A DNA stretch of 36,918 bases from Acidobacteriota bacterium (GTDB taxonomy: Bacteria; Acidobacteriota; Thermoanaerobaculia; Multivoradales; JAHEKO01): assembly GCA_029862975.1 (NCBI GenBank), contig JAOTWP010000028.1, positions 1-36,918 on the forward strand. Reading direction: 5' to 3'. The notes under the pieces are model-generated. The model saw only the letters and a program-made list of their open reading frames with translations. It was not told where the DNA came from and searched no databases. A program made the position numbers and the translations under genes. This document shows, one piece after another, positions 27,217-35,622 of the stretch; positions within the stretch are counted from its first letter, which is position 1, and each line of letters opens with the position of its first letter.

Positions 27217-28479
27217 ATGAGCTTCCTGTCGGACGTCCTCCGCGACGCGACGCTGCCGCCCCGGCGCGAGGGTCACTCCGGGGCGTGGCCGGCTCCCGCC
27301 GTCGACCTGGAGCCGTCGGCGAGCCCCGAGATTCCGCTCGGCGAGGCGGCCGCGCGGGAGCCCTCGCCTCTCGCCGCTGGCGGGCCAACGGAGCCGATCG
27401 AGCTCGACCCGCAGCCGGCTTCCGCGGTCGAGGGAGAGCCGTCGCCGAGCCCCGAGCTCCCGCCGGGCGCGACGGTCACCCGGGAGCCCTCACCGGTCGC
27501 CTCCGGTGCGCGAGCCGAAGCGACGGGGCTCGACCCGCAGCCGGCTCCGCCGCCCCGAGAGGAGACCTCCGAGTCCCAGGCCGGTGACGGCCGGTCGGTG
27601 GCTCGAGCGTCCGCCGGGCCGCCGATCGGGACGGCGCCAGCCGAGGCCGTCCGCCGCGCCCCCGCCGTGCCCGAGGCTGCCGCGCCGCAGGCTCGCCCGC
27701 AGCCGCCGACCGCGGCGCGGCGACCCGCCGTGCCCGCCGCGCCCTCCGGAGCCTCCGAACGCTCGGAGTCTTCCGGAGTCGCCGCCATTCCCGCCGCGCC
27801 CTCCGCACCCCTCGAGCGCTCCGAGCCCGCCGAACGCTCCGAGCCCTCCGGAGTCGGGGCCGTACCCGCCGCGGATCTCCCGCCACGGGACGAGCACGGC
27901 CGGAGCCGAGGCGGCGCCAACGCTCTTGCCGGCGTGGAGGGGGTGGCTCCGCGGGACCCCGTCGAGCAGGCTGGCGCACCCCGCGCGGCCTTGGCGGCGC
28001 GGCCGGATCGGGCCGCCGCTCCCGGGGTCTTCGCCGCGGGGGCCGAGACCGCGCCGCCAGCCGGTGCGGACGGCCTCGGCACGCCCCGGACCCCGGCCGC
28101 GGCGAGCGCGGCGCCGCGGCAGGCAGGGCCGGAAGCTGCGCCCCTCGAGGTCCACCCCCTCGCTATGCGCTCGCGACCTCCGACCGCCGCCGGCCACGAG
28201 GCGGCCCCGCCCGGGGACGCGCCGCAGCCGTTGGCCGACTCCCCCGCCCCGCCGCCGGGCCGGGAGCCGCGGGTCGACGCGACCCCCCGCGTGATCGTCG
28301 AGCACCCGGCGGGCGCATCGCGCGGGCTCGGTGCGCGGCCGCCGGCGGAAGCGGCACCGAGGGTGCACATCGGACAGGTCGAGGTGGTGATCACCGCGCC
28401 GCTCCCGCCGCAGCGGTCCGCGCCACCGGCGACGGGCAAGCCCCCCGACACGAGCCGCCTCTACTTGAGGAGTCTCTGA
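27217..28479 (+). CDS. Pro/Ala-rich repeat protein of the eCIS operon
   Basis: This protein of about 420 residues is almost entirely low complexity, rich in Pro, Ala, Glu and Ser and probably disordered. Only the ends look conserved: MSFLSDVLRDATLPPR at the start, and near the C-terminus VHIGQVEVVITAP and TSRLYLRSL. The IGxVEV strand motif followed by a short tail recurs in uncharacterised proteins of contractile-system clusters. Two tandem 42-residue repeats lie near the N-terminus. I chose ATG 27217 (AAGGAG upstream) over GTG 27184. It may be a flexible tether, tape-like or cargo-handling protein; this is speculation. Long antisense frames here are a composition artefact. Confidence 0.72.
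   Translation: MSFLSDVLRDATLPPRREGHSGAWPAPAVDLEPSASPEIPLGEAAAREPSPLAAGGPTEPIELDPQPASAVEGEPSPSPELPPGATVTREPSPVASGARAEATGLDPQPAPPPREETSESQAGDGRSVARASAGPPIGTAPAEAVRRAPAVPEAAAPQARPQPPTAARRPAVPAAPSGASERSESSGVAAIPAAPSAPLERSEPAERSEPSGVGAVPAADLPPRDEHGRSRGGANALAGVEGVAPRDPVEQAGAPRAALAARPDRAAAPGVFAAGAETAPPAGADGLGTPRTPAAASAAPRQAGPEAAPLEVHPLAMRSRPPTAAGHEAAPPGDAPQPLADSPAPPPGREPRVDATPRVIVEHPAGASRGLGARPPAEAAPRVHIGQVEVVITAPLPPQRSAPPATGKPPDTSRLYLRSL
27310..27561 (+). repeat. Two tandem 126-bp (42-codon) repeats
   Basis: Units at 27310-27435 and 27436-27561 encode matching 42-residue blocks beginning EPSASPEIPLG and EPSPSPELPPG, each with an internal REPSP and a LDPQPA element. They are diverged in sequence but equal in length and in frame with the Pro/Ala-rich gene. 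Confidence 0.7.
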
Positions 28480-28481
28480 TC

Positions 28482-29507
28482 GTGGCGCTTCCGGTCTCCA
28501 CGCTGTCCCAGGTTTGCCGGGCGATCGCCGACTTCGTCAGCGAGAGGCTCGAGGCGACGCAGAACCACATCCGGGTGATGATCGGCAATCCGGCCGACGC
28601 GGCCCCCGGGGATACCGACGGCGATCACCGGCTCAACCTGTTCTTCTATCGGATGGAGCCGTGGGAGTTCGGTGCGAGCGCCGCACCCGACGAGGTGTGG
28701 CGGCTGCGCCTGCACTGCCTGGTCACCGCCTTCGGCGTGCTCGAGGACCAGATCAGCGCGGGCGAGAACGACCTGCGGCTGCTGGGCGAGCTGATCCGCG
28801 TGTTCCACGAGGCCCCGATCCTCCCGGCGCTGGGGGTCAACGGCGAGACCGTGCGCACCCGGGTGATCTTCCAGCCGCTCGGCGTCGAGGCGATCAACCA
28901 CATCTGGTCGACGCAGGGAGACGTCAGCTACCGCCCCTCGGTGGCCTACGAGATGTCGCTGGCGCCGGTGGTGCCGAGCGAGCTGGGCATCGGCGCGCCG
29001 CTCTCCGGCGCCCTCGGCTTCGAGGTTCGCTCCGACATGGACGCCCGCTCGGAGGAGTTCGGCGGCACGGTCGCACCGCTCGCGGTGGTCGCCTCGGTGG
29101 TCAACGTCGCGCGCGAGGACTGGGCGCCGAGGATCAGCTTCGTGGTCGACGGGGAGTGCGCCGACAGCCTGGCCTTCGTGGTCGGCAGCCCCGAGCTGGC
29201 AGCGTTCTCGCCGGAGGCGTGGGTGGCCGGCGAGCCGGGCAGCGCGGTGACTCTCCAGTGGGAGATCTGGGACCGGGTCGCGGGCTGGCGCCAGCATCCC
29301 GCGACGACGCCCGCCACCGCCTCGACCCTCGGGATCGAACCGCGGGAGGCGGCCTCGGCGACCACCACCGCGGTCGCTCTGCCGTTCACCGACCGCCCGG
29401 GCCAGGCGGTGCTCTACGCCAGCCGCGAATACGTCCGCGGCAGCGACGGTGCCACCCTCCAGGTGCGGAGCAACCCGCTCCTGGTAACCCTCTACGAGGA
29501 GTCATGA
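28482..29507 (+). CDS. DUF4255/Pvc16-type tail terminator (cap) protein
   Basis: This 341-residue protein has an N-terminal DUF4255 (Pvc16_N-like) domain of about 190 residues: VCRAIADFVSERL, NLFFYRMEPWEFG, LRLHCLVTAFG, LRLLGELIRVFHEAPIL and VSYRPSVAYEMSLAPVVPS. A C-terminal extension of about 150 residues, which looks like Ig-type beta sandwich, ends NPLLVTLYEES. In Afp/PVC the corresponding protein caps the sheath and tube at the distal end and fixes particle length. GTG start with GAGGAG upstream. Its stop overlaps the ATPase start (ATGA). Confidence 0.85.
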   Translation: MALPVSTLSQVCRAIADFVSERLEATQNHIRVMIGNPADAAPGDTDGDHRLNLFFYRMEPWEFGASAAPDEVWRLRLHCLVTAFGVLEDQISAGENDLRLLGELIRVFHEAPILPALGVNGETVRTRVIFQPLGVEAINHIWSTQGDVSYRPSVAYEMSLAPVVPSELGIGAPLSGALGFEVRSDMDARSEEFGGTVAPLAVVASVVNVAREDWAPRISFVVDGECADSLAFVVGSPELAAFSPEAWVAGEPGSAVTLQWEIWDRVAGWRQHPATTPATASTLGIEPREAASATTTAVALPFTDRPGQAVLYASREYVRGSDGATLQVRSNPLLVTLYEES

Positions 29508-30835
29508 GCGAGCCCCGGCCGGCGGTAACCCATCCCCTGGGGGTCGAGTGGAGCCGGGTCGAGCTCCTCGCCTCCCTGCTGAGCCAGGCACGGCGGGGGC
29601 GCGAGGCGCCCGAGAATCGGCTCGAGGAGCTGCGCCGGCTGCAGGCGCAGGTCGAGGCCGGGCGCGCCAACGGCGCCTGGCGGGCCATCGCGGTTCCGCT
29701 CGCGGCTCTCGAGTACGACGTGCTCGCCTGCGCCGCCGCGCCCGAGGCGGAGCCTCGCCTGGCGTGGGTGTTCCAGAACCTGCAGCCCGGGGTGGCCCAG
29801 CCCTACCCCACCGCGGCGCTGCTGCACGAGCTGCTGGCCCTGGACTCGGAGTCCTCGCACCTCCTCTACGCGGCCCTGGCGGAGGGCGGCACCTTGCGCC
29901 GCGCCGACCTCATCCAGCTGGAGAGCGACGATCCCTTCCAGCCGATCCGGCCGGCCTCCGGGGTCACCGCGCGGCTCCTCGGACGTCCGCCGCTCGAGAC
30001 CGCTCCGCCGGGAGCGACGCGGGTGACCCTGTCGCCCAGCTGGGAAGATCTCATCCTCCCCGCGTCTCGGACCGCCATGCTGCAGGAGTTCCTCCTCTGG
30101 ATTCGCCACCGCAGCCGGGTCTTCGGAGAGTGGGGAGGCGTCGACTGCGGCGGTCCCGTGGCGCTCTTCTCCGGGCCGTCGGGCACGGGCAAGACCTTTG
30201 CGGCGGCGGTGCTGGCGACCGAGCTGGGCTGGCCGCTCTACCGGGTCGATCTCGGGCGGTTGGTCAGCAAGTACATCGGCGAGACCGAGAAGAACCTGAA
30301 CCGGCTCTTCGACGCCGCTCACGGGCGTCCGATGGTCCTGCAGTTCGACGAGGCCGACAGCCTCTTCAGCAAGCGGGGCGAGGTCAAGGAGGCTCGCGAC
30401 CGGTACGCCAACATGGAGGTCAGCCACCTGCTCGCGCGCATCGAGTCCCACCAGGGGCCGTGCATCCTGACCACCAATCTGCGTCGCAACCTCGATCCGG
30501 CGTTCGCCCGCCGGTTCCAGGTGGTGGCCGACTTCCCGCGGCCCGCCGCCGCCGCCCGCGCCCTCCTCTGGGAGCGGTTGCTGCCGCCGGCGGCGCCGCG
30601 GGCGAGCGACGTCGACACGGCGTTTCTCGGCGAGGCGGTCAACCTGACCGGTGGCGAGATCCGCAATGCCGCGCTCCACGCCGCGTTTCTCGCGGCCGAG
30701 AGCGGCCGGCCGATCGGGCTGCCGGAGATCACTCTCGCCGTCTGGCGCGAGCTGTCCAAGAGCGGCCGCGATCTCTCTCCAGCCGACCTCGGCCCGCTGG
30801 CGCCGTGGTTTCCCGAGGAAGGCCTGCTGTGCTGA
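29504..30835 (+). CDS. AAA+ ATPase of the eCIS (Afp15/Pvc15-like)
   Basis: This 443-residue AAA+ ATPase has a helical N-terminal domain (about 1-170). The ATPase core carries Walker A G-P-S-G-T-G-K230-T231, Walker B MVLQFDEADSLF (D282, E283), sensor ILTTNLRRNLDPAF and an Arg finger in ARRFQVV. Afp15-like ATPases are required for assembly of intact particles or for cargo loading. The start overlaps the upstream stop (ATGA), and the next gene starts inside its 3' end. Confidence 0.92.
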   Translation: MSEPRPAVTHPLGVEWSRVELLASLLSQARRGREAPENRLEELRRLQAQVEAGRANGAWRAIAVPLAALEYDVLACAAAPEAEPRLAWVFQNLQPGVAQPYPTAALLHELLALDSESSHLLYAALAEGGTLRRADLIQLESDDPFQPIRPASGVTARLLGRPPLETAPPGATRVTLSPSWEDLILPASRTAMLQEFLLWIRHRSRVFGEWGGVDCGGPVALFSGPSGTGKTFAAAVLATELGWPLYRVDLGRLVSKYIGETEKNLNRLFDAAHGRPMVLQFDEADSLFSKRGEVKEARDRYANMEVSHLLARIESHQGPCILTTNLRRNLDPAFARRFQVVADFPRPAAAARALLWERLLPPAAPRASDVDTAFLGEAVNLTGGEIRNAALHAAFLAAESGRPIGLPEITLAVWRELSKSGRDLSPADLGPLAPWFPEEGLLC

Positions 30836-31065
30836 GGATCGACCATCTGCGGCTCGAGCTGCCGCCCGGCTTCGAGGACCGCGCCGCCGGACTGGCGCGG
30901 CTCGTCGGTGATGAGCTGGCGGCGCTGCCGCTCACCCGCGGGCTGCGCCTCGACCGGCTGCAGCTCGAGCCGATCGCGATCGCGCCCGGCGCCACGGATC
31001 GGCAGATCGCCGGGCAGATCGCCACCGGCATCCAACGGCGGCTGGAGTCCGAGAGCGGAGGCTAG
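30829..31065 (+). CDS. 78-residue eCIS-associated small protein
   Basis: This short gene starts at GTG inside the end of the ATPase gene, with GAGGAAGG six bases upstream. The product starts MLRIDHLRLELPPGFEDRAA and has an amphipathic, Leu-rich pattern, ending QIAGQIATGIQRRLESESGG. I do not recognise a family, but small proteins at this place occur in other contractile clusters. The gene's position between the ATPase and tube-adaptor genes suggests an assembly factor. Confidence 0.75.
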   Translation: MLRIDHLRLELPPGFEDRAAGLARLVGDELAALPLTRGLRLDRLQLEPIAIAPGATDRQIAGQIATGIQRRLESESGG

Positions 31066-31071
31066 GGCCCG

Positions 31072-31722
31072 ATGAACCCGATGAAAGGCATCCTCATCGA
31101 ATACGCGCTGTCGCTGCCGCCGCTGGCGCTGGTCTTCGAGTTCAATCCGCGGACCATCTCGCGCACGCGGACCGTCACCATCAACACCGGGAGCGTTCCA
31201 GGCATGCGCGGCGGCTACGACTTCGTGCTTCCCACCGAGACGCCGCGGGCCTCGCAGGGCGTGACCGTCCAGCCCGAGTCGTTCTCCATCACGATCCTGC
31301 TCGACGCGACCGACCGGATGAACGCGGACGACTCCATCGCCAAGATCTTCGGCGTGCAGCCGGAGCTCGACACGCTGCGGACCATGCTGGAGCCCAAGTC
31401 GCAGGGCCCCGGCGGATTGCAGACGCTGGCGAGCCTCGGGGCGGGGGGCGAGCGCGCCTTCCAGCGCAACGAGTCGGCCTCGGTGCTGCTCTTCGTCTGG
31501 GGCCTGCAGGTCCTGCCGGTCTTTCTCACCAGCGTCCGGGTCGAAGAGAAGGCCCACCTGCCGACGCTGATTCCCTATCGCGCCGAGGCCACGCTCACCA
31601 TGCAGGTGATCGAGGGCAACAACCCCTTCTACACGGTCGAGACCGTGCGGCAGGTCGCCTCCGCGGCGCTCAACACCATCCAGACGGTGTCGGGCGCGGT
31701 CTCGATCTCGTTCGGAGTCTAG
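31072..31722 (+). CDS. CIS tube-type protein (Afp7 N-terminal module), baseplate adaptor
   Basis: This 216-residue protein matches the CIS_tube type of domain. Features are ALVFEFNPRTISRTRTVTIN, the Ser-rich SFSITILLDATDRMN, SVLLFVWGLQVLPVFLTSVR and YRAEATLTMQVIEGNNPFY. In Afp this domain is joined to a LysM domain in one protein (Afp7, T4 gp53/54 neighbourhood) that links tube and baseplate. Here the LysM part is a separate gene five bases downstream. GGAGG precedes the ATG, and a second in-frame ATG lies nine bases later. Confidence 0.85.
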   Translation: MNPMKGILIEYALSLPPLALVFEFNPRTISRTRTVTINTGSVPGMRGGYDFVLPTETPRASQGVTVQPESFSITILLDATDRMNADDSIAKIFGVQPELDTLRTMLEPKSQGPGGLQTLASLGAGGERAFQRNESASVLLFVWGLQVLPVFLTSVRVEEKAHLPTLIPYRAEATLTMQVIEGNNPFYTVETVRQVASAALNTIQTVSGAVSISFGV

Positions 31723-31727
31723 AAGCG

Positions 31728-32093
31728 ATGATCACGAAGGATTCCCGATACGCCTCCGCGCAGCTCTTCAAGGGCGAGAGCGGCGCCGACCCGGACTTTC
31801 CGGGCATCCGGCCGCGGGTGATCGGCAAGGCGACCGGGGTCGTCGAGCACACCGTCAAGCAGGGCGACCGCCTCGACCTGCTGGCCCGGAACTACTACAA
31901 CGACGATCGCCTCTGGTGGCGCATCGTCGACGCCAACCCGGAGTTTCTCCACGCCGGCGACGTGGTGCGCGAGCTGCCGCTCGTGCTCGAGAGCGGCCGG
32001 GCCGTCGAGGTGGAGAAGAGCACGGCGGGGGTGCCGGAGCTGGCGCCGAGCATGGTGGGTCGCGTCATCCTGATTCCGAGGGCTCGGGAGTAG
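31728..32093 (+). CDS. LysM-domain eCIS baseplate protein (Afp7 C-terminal module)
   Basis: This 121-residue protein has a LysM-like fold at about 39-85: VEHTVKQGDRLDLLARNYYN, then WWRIVDANPEFLHAGDVV. The C-terminal LAPSMVGRVILIPRARE is basic. LysM modules in contractile tails hold the adaptor ring to the hub (gp53-like) rather than binding peptidoglycan. It is separated from the tube-type gene by five bases and from the hub gene by three, clearly in one operon. Confidence 0.87.
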   Translation: MITKDSRYASAQLFKGESGADPDFPGIRPRVIGKATGVVEHTVKQGDRLDLLARNYYNDDRLWWRIVDANPEFLHAGDVVRELPLVLESGRAVEVEKSTAGVPELAPSMVGRVILIPRARE

Positions 32094-32096
32094 CGC

Positions 32097-33233
32097 ATGG
32101 TCCTGGATCTGCTGAGCGGCAAGACGCGCGAGCCGGCCGAGGCGATCATCAAGGTCGGCACGGCGGGGGAGGAGGTCGTCGATCTCTACCCCTTCATCAC
32201 CGAGCTGACGGCCGAGATCAGCCGCCAGGAGGCCGGGGTCGCGACGCTCAAGTTCGAGAGCCGCCGCGACGAGCAGGGCGTCTGGACCGTGCAGGACGCC
32301 GGGGTGCTCGCGCCCTGGGAGCCGATCGTCATCGAGGCGGCCTTCGGCAGCACCACCGAGGAGGTGCTGCGCGGCTACATCCGCGAGGTGTCGGCCAGCT
32401 ACCCGGAGGACGCCGGCAACACCACCGTGACCGTCCAGGTCCAGGACGACTCGATCGCCCTGGACCGCGAGCAGATGCGCGAGGTCTGGGGCGGCGACGC
32501 GCCCACCGACGACGCGACCATCCTGGCGGCCATCCTCGCCCGCCACGGGCTCTCGCCGCACCCCGACAACGCCACCGGCCTGACGGGTCTGGTGCTCAAC
32601 CAGGACGCCACCGACATCCGCTTCCTGCGCCAGCGGGCCGAAGCCAACGGCTACGAGCTGATCTTCCAGGAGGGGACGGTCTACTTCGGACCGATGCGGC
32701 TGGAGGCCGAGCCGCAGGCGACGATCCTGGTCTACGCCGGGCGCGGCACCAACTGCTACAGGTTCGATGTGAAGGCCGACGGCCACCAGCCCGACGCCGT
32801 CGCCTTCGACGCCGCCGCCGAGCAGGGGGCGGAGACGGTGCAGGACGTGATCGCGCCGGATCTGCCGCTGCTGGGCACCACGGCCGCCGACAGCACGAGC
32901 TCGGGTCTGGGGGACTTCACCTGGCGGATGGTCCGGCAAGGCAGCCCCAACGAGGAGGAGCTGAGGGCCCGGGCGCAGCAGCGCGCCAACGAGATGTCGA
33001 TGCGGGTCAAGGCCGAGGGAGAGCTGGACGGCAGCCTCTACGGCCACGTCCTGCGGGTCGGCGAGCCGGTGCCGGTGGATGGCGTCGGCGACTGGCTGGG
33101 CGGCCTCTACTACGTCGACGCCGTCTCCCACAAGTTCACTCTCGACGGCTACCGGCAAAGCTTCAAGCTGATGCGCAACGCCTACGGCGACAACTTCTCG
33201 TCCGGCGGCGATCCCCTGGCGGGGGTGCTCTGA
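32097..33233 (+). CDS. GpD/VgrG N-terminal-type baseplate hub protein (Afp8-like, gp27 module)
   Basis: This 378-residue phage late control D-type hub protein has an N-terminal split-barrel pattern (IIKVGTAGEEVVDLYPFITE, FGSTTEEVLRGYIREVSASY), then DDATILAAILARHGLSP and IRFLRQRAEANGYELIFQEG, a signature of the family. The end is YYVDAVSHKFTLDGYRQSFK. Trimers form the hub between tube and spike. In VgrG and Afp8 the spike is fused; here it is the next gene, nine bases on. Confidence 0.9.
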   Translation: MVLDLLSGKTREPAEAIIKVGTAGEEVVDLYPFITELTAEISRQEAGVATLKFESRRDEQGVWTVQDAGVLAPWEPIVIEAAFGSTTEEVLRGYIREVSASYPEDAGNTTVTVQVQDDSIALDREQMREVWGGDAPTDDATILAAILARHGLSPHPDNATGLTGLVLNQDATDIRFLRQRAEANGYELIFQEGTVYFGPMRLEAEPQATILVYAGRGTNCYRFDVKADGHQPDAVAFDAAAEQGAETVQDVIAPDLPLLGTTAADSTSSGLGDFTWRMVRQGSPNEEELRARAQQRANEMSMRVKAEGELDGSLYGHVLRVGEPVPVDGVGDWLGGLYYVDAVSHKFTLDGYRQSFKLMRNAYGDNFSSGGDPLAGVL

Positions 33234-33242
33234 GGAGAGACC

Positions 33243-34052
33243 ATGGAAGTGCTGACCCAGGTCGCAAGAGATGTCCAGCGCAAGTACTACGGCAAGTTCC
33301 GCGGTTTCGTGACCGACAACGCGGATCCGGAGCAAAGGGGCCGGCTGCGGCTGCGCATCCCCTCGGTGCTGGGCGACGGGGAGAGCGGCTGGGCCCTGCC
33401 CTGCCTGCCCTTCGGCGGTCTGGCCGACCAGGGGCTCTTCCTGGTGCCGGAGATCGACGCCCAGGTCTGGGTGGAGTTCGAGGAGGGCGATGTCTCCCTC
33501 CCGATCTGGACCGGCACCTTCTGGCAGCAGAGCGCCGACACGCCCGAGGAGGCGAAGCTCGACGAGCCCACCACCCGGCTGCTCAAGACCCCGAGCGGCC
33601 ATCTGGTCCAGTTCGACGACGCCGACGGCGAAGAGCGCTTCTATCTCTCGCATCCCGCGGGGGCCGAGATGGAGATCGACTCCGCCGGGACGGTGACCGT
33701 CACCGACGCCCAGGGGGCGGTCGTCAAGCTCGACGCCGACGCCGGCGAGGTCACGATCGAGGACGCGAACGGCAACTCGTTGAAGATGACCTCCTCCGGC
33801 ACCACGGTCGAGGACGCCAACGGCAACAAGATCGAGATGGCCGCGGCCGGGGTCACCGTCGAGGGGCAGCAGGTCATCCTCAAGGGGACCCAGGTGATGC
33901 TGGCCGGCCAGGGCGGCGAGCCGATCATCAAGGGCCAGAGCTTCCTCACCCTCTTCGCCACCCACATGCATCCCCACCCGATGGGCCCGACCGGGCCGCC
34001 GATACCGCAAGGCGAGATGAGCAGCCTGTCGACGAAGGTGATGACCTCATGA
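33243..34052 (+). CDS. gpV/VgrG C-terminal-type spike protein (gp5 module)
   Basis: This 269-residue spike has an N-terminal OB-fold (KFRGFVTDNADPEQRGRLRL, then WALPCLPFGG and VWVEFEEGDVSLPIWTGTFW). A beta-helix with regular repeats follows (ITVTDAQG-like, TVEDANGN twice), and the tail is His-rich, THMHPHPMGPTGPP. It forms the central membrane-piercing needle. There is no PAAR tip fused to it and none nearby, so a PAAR gene is expected downstream. GAGGAG lies before the ATG. Confidence 0.92.
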   Translation: MEVLTQVARDVQRKYYGKFRGFVTDNADPEQRGRLRLRIPSVLGDGESGWALPCLPFGGLADQGLFLVPEIDAQVWVEFEEGDVSLPIWTGTFWQQSADTPEEAKLDEPTTRLLKTPSGHLVQFDDADGEERFYLSHPAGAEMEIDSAGTVTVTDAQGAVVKLDADAGEVTIEDANGNSLKMTSSGTTVEDANGNKIEMAAAGVTVEGQQVILKGTQVMLAGQGGEPIIKGQSFLTLFATHMHPHPMGPTGPPIPQGEMSSLSTKVMTS

Positions 34053-34061
34053 GGCCGGCGA

Positions 34062-34460
34062 ATGGCTGAGCTCGGCGCTACGGTCTACCTCGCGTTCCCG
34101 TTGCGGGTCAACGCCGACGGACCGGCGACCAGCGGTCGCTCGCGCCACATCCGCGAGCAGATCGAGCAGGTGCTCTTCACCAACCCCGGGGAGCGCGTCT
34201 TCCGCCCCGAGTTCGGCGCCGGCGTCCGCGCCCTGGTCTTCGAGCCCAACTCCACCACCCTGTGGGACCTGACGCGGAAGCGGCTGAGCGCCTCGCTCTC
34301 CGAGGCGCTCCGGGGCGAGGTCGATCCGCGGACGCTCGAGATCGAGGTCGAGGGCGAGGGCGAGAAGCTCAAGGTGCTCATCTCCTACACGCTGGCGACC
34401 ATCGGGCACAGCGAGCGGCACGAGATCCTGGTCGGCACGGGAGGAGGAACCAGTGGCTGA
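34062..34460 (+). CDS. gp25-like baseplate wedge protein (GPW/gp25 family)
   Basis: This 132-residue member of the GPW/gp25 family (Afp9-like) contains the conserved core RSRHIREQIEQVLFTNPGER and FRPEFGAGV. It nucleates sheath polymerisation by fixing the first sheath ring on the wedge. No separate lysozyme active site is seen, as is normal for gp25-like proteins of eCIS. The next gene starts inside its 3' end. Confidence 0.93.
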   Translation: MAELGATVYLAFPLRVNADGPATSGRSRHIREQIEQVLFTNPGERVFRPEFGAGVRALVFEPNSTTLWDLTRKRLSASLSEALRGEVDPRTLEIEVEGEGEKLKVLISYTLATIGHSERHEILVGTGGGTSG

Positions 34461-35622
34461 GCTGCCGCCGCTCGAGCTCGTCTTCGAGGGCACCTGCCCG
34501 GACTGCGGCAGCCGCGAGCTGCAGCCGCAGCCGGCCCTGCCGGCGATCGGCGACGACTTCGACTGGCTGGTCCGCGACTTCAAGGGCTTCCGGCGCTTCA
34601 TGCTCGAAGAGCTGGCGGCGCGCTTCCCGGAGCGCAGCCGCTGGACGCCGGCCGACCTCGAGGTGGTGCTCGTCGAGCTCCTGGCGGCGGTTCTCGATCA
34701 GCTCTCGGACACGCTCGACCGGGTCTCCTCGGAAGCCTATCTCGAGACCGCGCGGCGGCCCGCCTCGGTGCGCCGCCTGCTGCGGCTCATCGGCTACGAC
34801 GCGCCGCAAATGGCCACCGCCCGCAAGCAGATCGTGCCGGCGGGCGGGGCGCGGGTCGCCACCGCCGAAGAGCTCGACGCCTACTGGCTCGACTTTCCGA
34901 GCGCCATGGAGGAGGCGCGCCGCGACGGCCCCGCCGCCGTCCACCAACAGCGCCGGATGGTGACGGTGGACGACTACGCCGAGCGCCTCGAGGACCATCC
35001 GCTGGTCGAGCGCGCCCACGCCTGGAGCGATTGGACCGGCTCGTGGACGACGATCCGCATCGCGGTCGTCGGCTGGAACAACCTGAAGCTCGACGACACG
35101 CCGGTCCTGCCCACGGACGTGCAGGCGGCGGTGAGCGCCTTCCACGGCGAGCTCGCCCTGGGGCTGCCGGAGCTGGCGCTCGGGCCGAGCATCCGCGCGG
35201 TGCTGCGCCCCTATCTCGAGGCCTTTCGCATGATCGGCCAGGAGGTCGTGCTCCAGAACGCGGAGCCGGTCGGCATCAACATGGCGCTTTCCGTCCGCGT
35301 CGCGGAGAACTACTTCCAGTCGGAGGTGCGGCGGGCGGTGCGCGAGGCCCTGGGGACCGGCCCCGAGGGCTTCTTCAGGCCGGGACGCCTGGCGTTCGGC
35401 GAGGATCTCCGGGCGAGCGACGTCATGCAGACCCTGATGGCCCTCGACGGCGTCGAGAGCGTGTGCCTCAACCGCTTCAAGCGCCTGGACCAGGTCGCCG
35501 ACCAGGCGGCCAGCGGTCACATCAAGCTCGAGGGCCTCGAGCTCGCGGTCTGCGACAACGACCCGACCGCGCCGGCCCGCGGATACTACCGGCTCTTTCT
35601 CCACGGCGGCCGCAAGGGATGA
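34453..35622 (+). CDS. Baseplate wedge protein (TIGR02243/J-like)
   Basis: This 389-residue protein has an N-terminal CPDC zinc-knuckle-like pair (15, 18). It is followed by FDWLVRDFKGFRRFMLEELA, ADLEVVLVELLAAVLDQLSD and AYLETARRPASVRRLLRLIG, the start pattern of putative baseplate assembly proteins in TIGR02243-type families. The C-terminal half (LRPYLEAFRMIGQEVVLQNA, ALSVRVAENYFQSEVRR) is baseplate-J-like. GTG start with GAGGAGG upstream, overlapping the gp25-like stop by eight bases. It is shorter than Afp11; the larger partner follows. Confidence 0.85.
   Translation: MAELPPLELVFEGTCPDCGSRELQPQPALPAIGDDFDWLVRDFKGFRRFMLEELAARFPERSRWTPADLEVVLVELLAAVLDQLSDTLDRVSSEAYLETARRPASVRRLLRLIGYDAPQMATARKQIVPAGGARVATAEELDAYWLDFPSAMEEARRDGPAAVHQQRRMVTVDDYAERLEDHPLVERAHAWSDWTGSWTTIRIAVVGWNNLKLDDTPVLPTDVQAAVSAFHGELALGLPELALGPSIRAVLRPYLEAFRMIGQEVVLQNAEPVGINMALSVRVAENYFQSEVRRAVREALGTGPEGFFRPGRLAFGEDLRASDVMQTLMALDGVESVCLNRFKRLDQVADQAASGHIKLEGLELAVCDNDPTAPARGYYRLFLHGGRKG

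Noticed and set aside
27273-28451. Minus-strand open frame of 392 residues opposite the Pro/Ala-rich eCIS gene
   Set aside because: The operon direction, ribosome site and conserved end motifs support the plus strand. The antisense frame is open only because of the GC-rich repeats.
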